Of a DNA stretch of 8,916 nt, positions 6,416 to 8,916 are shown piece by piece; position 1 is the first letter of the stretch; every line of letters begins with the position of its first letter. The translations under genes were made by a program, and so were the position numbers. Origin of the DNA: Bacillota bacterium (GTDB taxonomy: Bacteria; Bacillota; Clostridia; Acetivibrionales; JAFADI01); assembly GCA_023424965.1 (NCBI GenBank), contig JAFADI010000051.1:1-8916 (forward strand), in the 5' to 3' direction. The notes beneath the pieces are model-generated. The model saw only the letters and a list, made by a program, of their open reading frames with translations, was not told the origin of the DNA and made no database searches.

Positions 6416-7024
6416 ATGAAACTGCCTGCTTTTCTTTTAATAGGAATACTGCTGCTGTCCATATTGATTACCCCTGTTGTTGAACTGTTGTGTGCCTTTA
6501 CGGATATGTGCAGGATCAATGCAGCCGCCGTATCCTGCAGCCGATCGGCCGTTCTGACCGGCACCGACGAAAGGTTCCTCCGGGATGCGGAGGCAGTAAT
6601 AAAGCTCTATGACAGCAGTTCCTCCCCGGCCTCGGAGGAGGAAAAGGGCTTTCTTCATAAATTCGTTGAAAGCTTCTGTGTCAGTCTTGACCTGGATATG
6701 GGAGCCTTCAATGACTTTACTGCCGGCAGCGGCACAAGCCACACCAAAGAGCTTCTTCCCAAAAAGAATAACCGGTTTGACAAATTCAAGGTCACCATTA
6801 CACCACTGTCGGACTTCAAAAACGAATTGGGGCAAAGTATCGCCCTGTCGGACCCTGGGACCGGGAACCCGGTGTACAACAAATGCCGCATCGAGCTGGA
6901 AACACCCTATGTGTTCAAAACGTCCCAGATGAAAGAAATGGCAGCCAGATTCCCCGGGAAGGTTCCTAACATAAAGGTCAAATGGACACAAACGCTTTAC
7001 CACATCCCCACCGCAAAGGATTGA
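6416..7024 (+). CDS. Single-span protein, possible TadE/TadG-like pseudopilin
   Basis: This 202-residue protein begins with a hydrophobic span directly after the start (about residues 4-28, FLLIGILLLSILITPVVELL). A helix rich in small residues follows (CRINAAAVSCSRSAVLTG), as in TadE-like proteins where an N-terminal helix packs like a pilin. The remaining part is soluble, with three cysteines near the membrane (Cys26, Cys32, Cys41) and a beta-rich C-terminus (for example KFKVTITPLSDF and IKVKWTQTLYHI). The start ATG 6416 has AAGGGGA at 6402-6408, 7 bp upstream, and lies 16 bp after the previous stop, so the two are co-transcribed. A function as a minor tip or scaffold subunit is an inference from topology and neighbours. 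Confidence 0.7.
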   Translation: MKLPAFLLIGILLLSILITPVVELLCAFTDMCRINAAAVSCSRSAVLTGTDERFLRDAEAVIKLYDSSSSPASEEEKGFLHKFVESFCVSLDLDMGAFNDFTAGSGTSHTKELLPKKNNRFDKFKVTITPLSDFKNELGQSIALSDPGTGNPVYNKCRIELETPYVFKTSQMKEMAARFPGKVPNIKVKWTQTLYHIPTAKD

Positions 7025-7112
7025 AGCAATTAATTTATTACTATTCTGATAGGTAGGTAAAAGGCATTATTTGGGGAATAAACAATGCTATTTAACATAC
7101 TACAATTACTTT

Positions 7113-7118
7113 AAGGAG
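7113..7118 (+). promoter_or_regulatory. Ribosome binding site deciding the start of the SLH protein
   Basis: AAGGAG lies 9 bp before ATG 7128. The frame is also open upstream to a TTG at 7071, but that start lacks a suitable site and would bury the signal peptide, so 7128 is preferred. The 103-bp gap before this gene (7025-7127) holds no clear promoter or terminator; TTGGGG (7071-7076) with TAACAT (7093-7098) is only a weak match. Confidence 0.7.
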
Positions 7119-7127
7119 TGTACGCAA

Positions 7128-8486
7128 ATGAAAAGGTTTATTTCAATACTGGCACTGTCCGCCATGCTGTTTACAAGCCTCACCCTCTCCCCCGCCCATG
7201 GTTCGGGCAATACCCTGGAAGACATTTTTGGAGGGAAAGCGCCGACGATCACCCTGGCCAATGAAAAGCTTGAGGCATTGATCAGTTACACCTCTTCAAA
7301 ATTTACCGACATAAAAAAGAATGACTGGTTCTGCGCCAGTTCTTCGAAGCTTGTGGGCCTCGGGGGTATCAACGGCTATTCCGACGGCACCTTCAAGCCG
7401 GGCAATGCCATCACAACGGCTGAGTTCACAAAGCTGCTGCTTGCTGCCATGGGTTACACCCAGAATAATGATCCGAAGGTGTGGTACGCAAACTATGTGG
7501 CAAAGGCCAGAGAACTGGGCGTTGTGGAAGCTTCGGACAGCTACAGCTTTGATGGCGGCATGCAGAGAAAGGACATGGCCAAAATGATATGCCGGATGTT
7601 GAAAATCGATCCCAAATCCTCATCCACACCAGCTTTTAGCGATTTGTCGGGTACCGACGCCAGGTGGATCGATACCGCCTTCAGCGAGTATCTCATCCGG
7701 GGCTACTACGCCAAAGGCATACGGACCTTCAAACCCACCGGTACGGCAACCAGGGCGGAAGTATGCGAAATGATCGTAAGAGCTCTGGAATACAAGGACA
7801 ATCCTGTCCTGTATAAAGAGCTTTCCAGAGCTTATTACAAAGAAATGGACCGGCAGAAGGATATTGAAGACGGCACTTACGTCATGCCTCCCCTCTCGGA
7901 AGAACAGAAACGCCGGCTGGCCGCTTATCCAGAGAACAAGGATGCGGAAGTGAGCAAAGACGGCAAAAACCACTACATGTCAAATAAGGAATTCATTAAA
8001 ACATTTGGTGAACAAGAAGCAAAAGAAATGATAAGAAAAGCCAAAGGCTATTTGGAAGCTTTTAATAACGTTGATTATAGGGTGATTGATAAAATTGGTT
8101 TTAAGGATGAGGTAAAAACTTTTTTAAGTCAAACAGGATATAATATTGATAAAAATGAAAACAAAATAACCCACGATGAAAATCTGGATATCCATTTATT
8201 ATGGGTTAAACAAAATAATATTATAGCTGAGGGAAAATATCTATCTGAAGTTTCAAAAGTATATGTTAGTAACGAAGGTAGAGTACGAATTCGAGGTGTT
8301 CTGCAATGGAGAATAAAGGAGTGCTCAAATCCTGGAATACTAAACGTTAAAATTGGTCAGTGGTACGAAGATGATACAGAGATAGAATTAGCCAGGTGGG
8401 GTGGTAATCCAGAAACATTTAGTAAGCAAATAGATTTACATCTTAATTTCCCTATATCCTCCACACCAGAATGGAGTGGTCAATAG
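7128..8486 (+). CDS. Secreted protein with three SLH repeats and an A+T-rich C-terminal domain
   Basis: This 452-residue protein has a Sec signal peptide (MKRF, hydrophobic to about residue 20, probable cleavage after AHG near residue 25). Three S-layer homology repeats follow at about 59-106 (FTDI...NGYSDGTFKPGNAITTAEF), 113-157 and 170-219 (FSDL...RGYY...FKPTGTATRAEV). The TRAE motif that contacts pyruvylated wall polymer is kept in repeat 3, is TTAE in repeat 1, and is QRKD in repeat 2, which may be weakened. The protein should attach non-covalently to the cell wall. The C-terminal part from about residue 281 is unrelated to anything I recognise and is encoded by DNA far richer in A+T than the SLH part, with codons such as AAA, AAT and TTA, suggesting a separate origin. 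Its stop overlaps the next start by one base. Its link to the pilus is by position only. Confidence 0.88.
   Translation: MKRFISILALSAMLFTSLTLSPAHGSGNTLEDIFGGKAPTITLANEKLEALISYTSSKFTDIKKNDWFCASSSKLVGLGGINGYSDGTFKPGNAITTAEFTKLLLAAMGYTQNNDPKVWYANYVAKARELGVVEASDSYSFDGGMQRKDMAKMICRMLKIDPKSSSTPAFSDLSGTDARWIDTAFSEYLIRGYYAKGIRTFKPTGTATRAEVCEMIVRALEYKDNPVLYKELSRAYYKEMDRQKDIEDGTYVMPPLSEEQKRRLAAYPENKDAEVSKDGKNHYMSNKEFIKTFGEQEAKEMIRKAKGYLEAFNNVDYRVIDKIGFKDEVKTFLSQTGYNIDKNENKITHDENLDIHLLWVKQNNIIAEGKYLSEVSKVYVSNEGRVRIRGVLQWRIKECSNPGILNVKIGQWYEDDTEIELARWGGNPETFSKQIDLHLNFPISSTPEWSGQ
7957..7967 (+). repeat. 11-bp direct repeat, left copy at edge of A+T-rich island
   Basis: AAGACGGCAAA occurs here and exactly again at 8634-8644. 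In both places it is read in the same codon phase and encodes Asp-Gly-Lys preceded by Lys or Glu. It lies where base composition drops. An 11-bp match could be chance, but its position at both composition boundaries is notable. Confidence 0.6.
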
Positions 8487-8633
8487 TGAAAAAATTTTTA
8501 TCCTTATTATTAATACTTTCAGTTTTAATATATGGTCAGTGTATTAGTCTAGGTGGCGCTAATAATCAGTCTGGATCCAATAATAAAGATAATAATACTG
8601 CTGGAGATCAGCCCAAAGACGAAACCATCTACG
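7968..8633. other. A+T-rich island spanning two genes
   Basis: Counting by hand in 60-base blocks, G+C is about 55% at 7861-7920, falls to about 32% at 8041-8100 and 22% at 8101-8160, is about 30% at 8221-8280, about 37% at 8521-8580, and recovers to about 43% at 8641-8700. The island encodes the last about 170 residues and the stop of the SLH protein, then the GTG start, signal peptide and Asn/Asp-rich linker of the next gene. No transposase or inverted termini were seen. Acquisition by recombination is an inference. Confidence 0.6.
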
Positions 8634-8916
8634 AAGACGGCAAATCCTCCACAGGCATCGGTGATAAAAAAGCGGAAGACATCAACGGAACCATTTATGA
8701 GACCATCGACTATACCGCCGCTCTTACCTTAGATGTTTCCGGCACCCGCAAAAGCTTTGAAGTAAGGCTCCCCATGGATCAGCTCCTTTATGATGTATCC
8801 GAAGACGAGGAAAGAATCGATGCCCTGCTTGTGGTGGACTGGCAAACCCACGTGGTAGATAAAATACGGAATGATTACGGCATACCTGAAAATTCGGATA
8901 CGGAAGACAGCAAAGC
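8486..8916 (+). CDS. Secreted or lipid-anchored protein, 5' part, truncated by window end
   Basis: The frame is open from GTG 8486 to the last base (143 full codons), so the gene continues beyond the window. GGAG at 8473-8476 lies 9 bp upstream, and the start overlaps the SLH stop by one base. The N-terminus MKKFLSLLLILSVLIYGQC is a signal sequence. Cys19 is followed by a Gly/Asn/Ser/Asp-rich linker (about 22-45) as in lipoproteins, but Gln at -1 makes the lipobox non-canonical; ordinary cleavage near GGA (residues 23-25) is an alternative. The visible mature part (from about residue 46) is acidic with beta-like segments (TAALTLDVSGTRKSFEVRL, DALLVVDWQTHVVDKI) and matches no family I know. 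The first about 130 bases are A+T-rich, while the rest resembles the neighbouring genes. Confidence 0.75.
   Translation, partial: MKKFLSLLLILSVLIYGQCISLGGANNQSGSNNKDNNTAGDQPKDETIYEDGKSSTGIGDKKAEDINGTIYETIDYTAALTLDVSGTRKSFEVRLPMDQLLYDVSEDEERIDALLVVDWQTHVVDKIRNDYGIPENSDTEDSK
8634..8644 (+). repeat. 11-bp direct repeat, right copy at edge of A+T-rich island
   Basis: This is an exact second copy of AAGACGGCAAA (see 7957-7967), 677 bp downstream. Joining the two copies would fuse the SLH-encoding frame to this gene without a frameshift. Confidence 0.6.

Noticed and set aside
7064..7088. Imperfect inverted repeat (GCATT ... AATGC) before the SLH gene
   Set aside because: Only 5 bp pair cleanly around a 15-base loop, with no following T-run, so it is too weak to call a terminator or operator.
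7071..7127. N-terminal extension of the SLH protein from TTG 7071
   Set aside because: The extension would precede an obvious signal peptide and the TTG lacks a suitable ribosome binding site; ATG 7128 has AAGGAG in place.
7968..8633. A+T-rich island as an insertion sequence
   Set aside because: There is no transposase, no terminal inverted repeat, and the reading frames run smoothly through both ends; it is kept as a composition island only.
1..8916. tRNA, rRNA or CRISPR array
   Set aside because: Genes fill almost the whole window, and no regularly spaced repeats or structured RNA gene was seen in the short gaps.

Overview
The window looks like a chromosomal segment from a Gram-positive, S-layer-bearing member of the Clostridia (phylum Bacillota). 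This is inferred from strong GGAGG-type ribosome binding sites, use of GTG starts, roughly even base composition in genes with A+T-rich gaps, an SLH-domain surface protein, and a Tad-type pilus locus with no outer-membrane secretin gene in view. The species cannot be named from the sequence alone. All genes lie on the + strand and no gap between genes exceeds about 130 bp.

Positions 1-5585 form a tight, translationally coupled run: the 3' end of an unrecognised gene (1-531), a membrane-anchored SAF/CpaB-like protein (548-1450), a CpaE/MinD-like protein whose nucleotide-binding loop is degenerate (1429-2256), the secretion ATPase TadA/CpaF with an intact Walker A (2294-3751), and the two inner-membrane platform proteins TadB (3720-4697) and TadC (4698-5585). 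Together these would power and anchor a Flp/Tad-type pilus or pseudopilus. No prepilin peptidase gene is visible, so it must lie elsewhere.

A very A+T-rich 128-bp gap (5586-5713) carries two candidate vegetative promoters. It precedes a small prepilin with a clear G/F...E processing site (5714-5956) and two single-membrane-span proteins of unknown family (5974-6399 and 6416-7024) that are plausible minor pseudopilins. The arrangement suggests that the abundant pilin subunits are transcribed separately from, and more strongly than, the motor genes.

From 7128 onward there is a secreted protein with three SLH repeats (7128-8486), probably bound to cell-wall polymer, followed by a secreted or lipid-anchored protein that runs off the window (8486-8916). 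Across this junction base composition falls sharply from about 7968 to about 8633. The A+T-rich stretch supplies the C-terminal domain of the SLH protein, its stop codon, and the start and signal peptide of the next gene. It is bracketed by an 11-bp exact direct repeat lying in the same codon phase in both genes, so removing the intervening 677 bp would fuse them in frame. This gene-splitting or domain-swapping island is the most unusual feature of the window.
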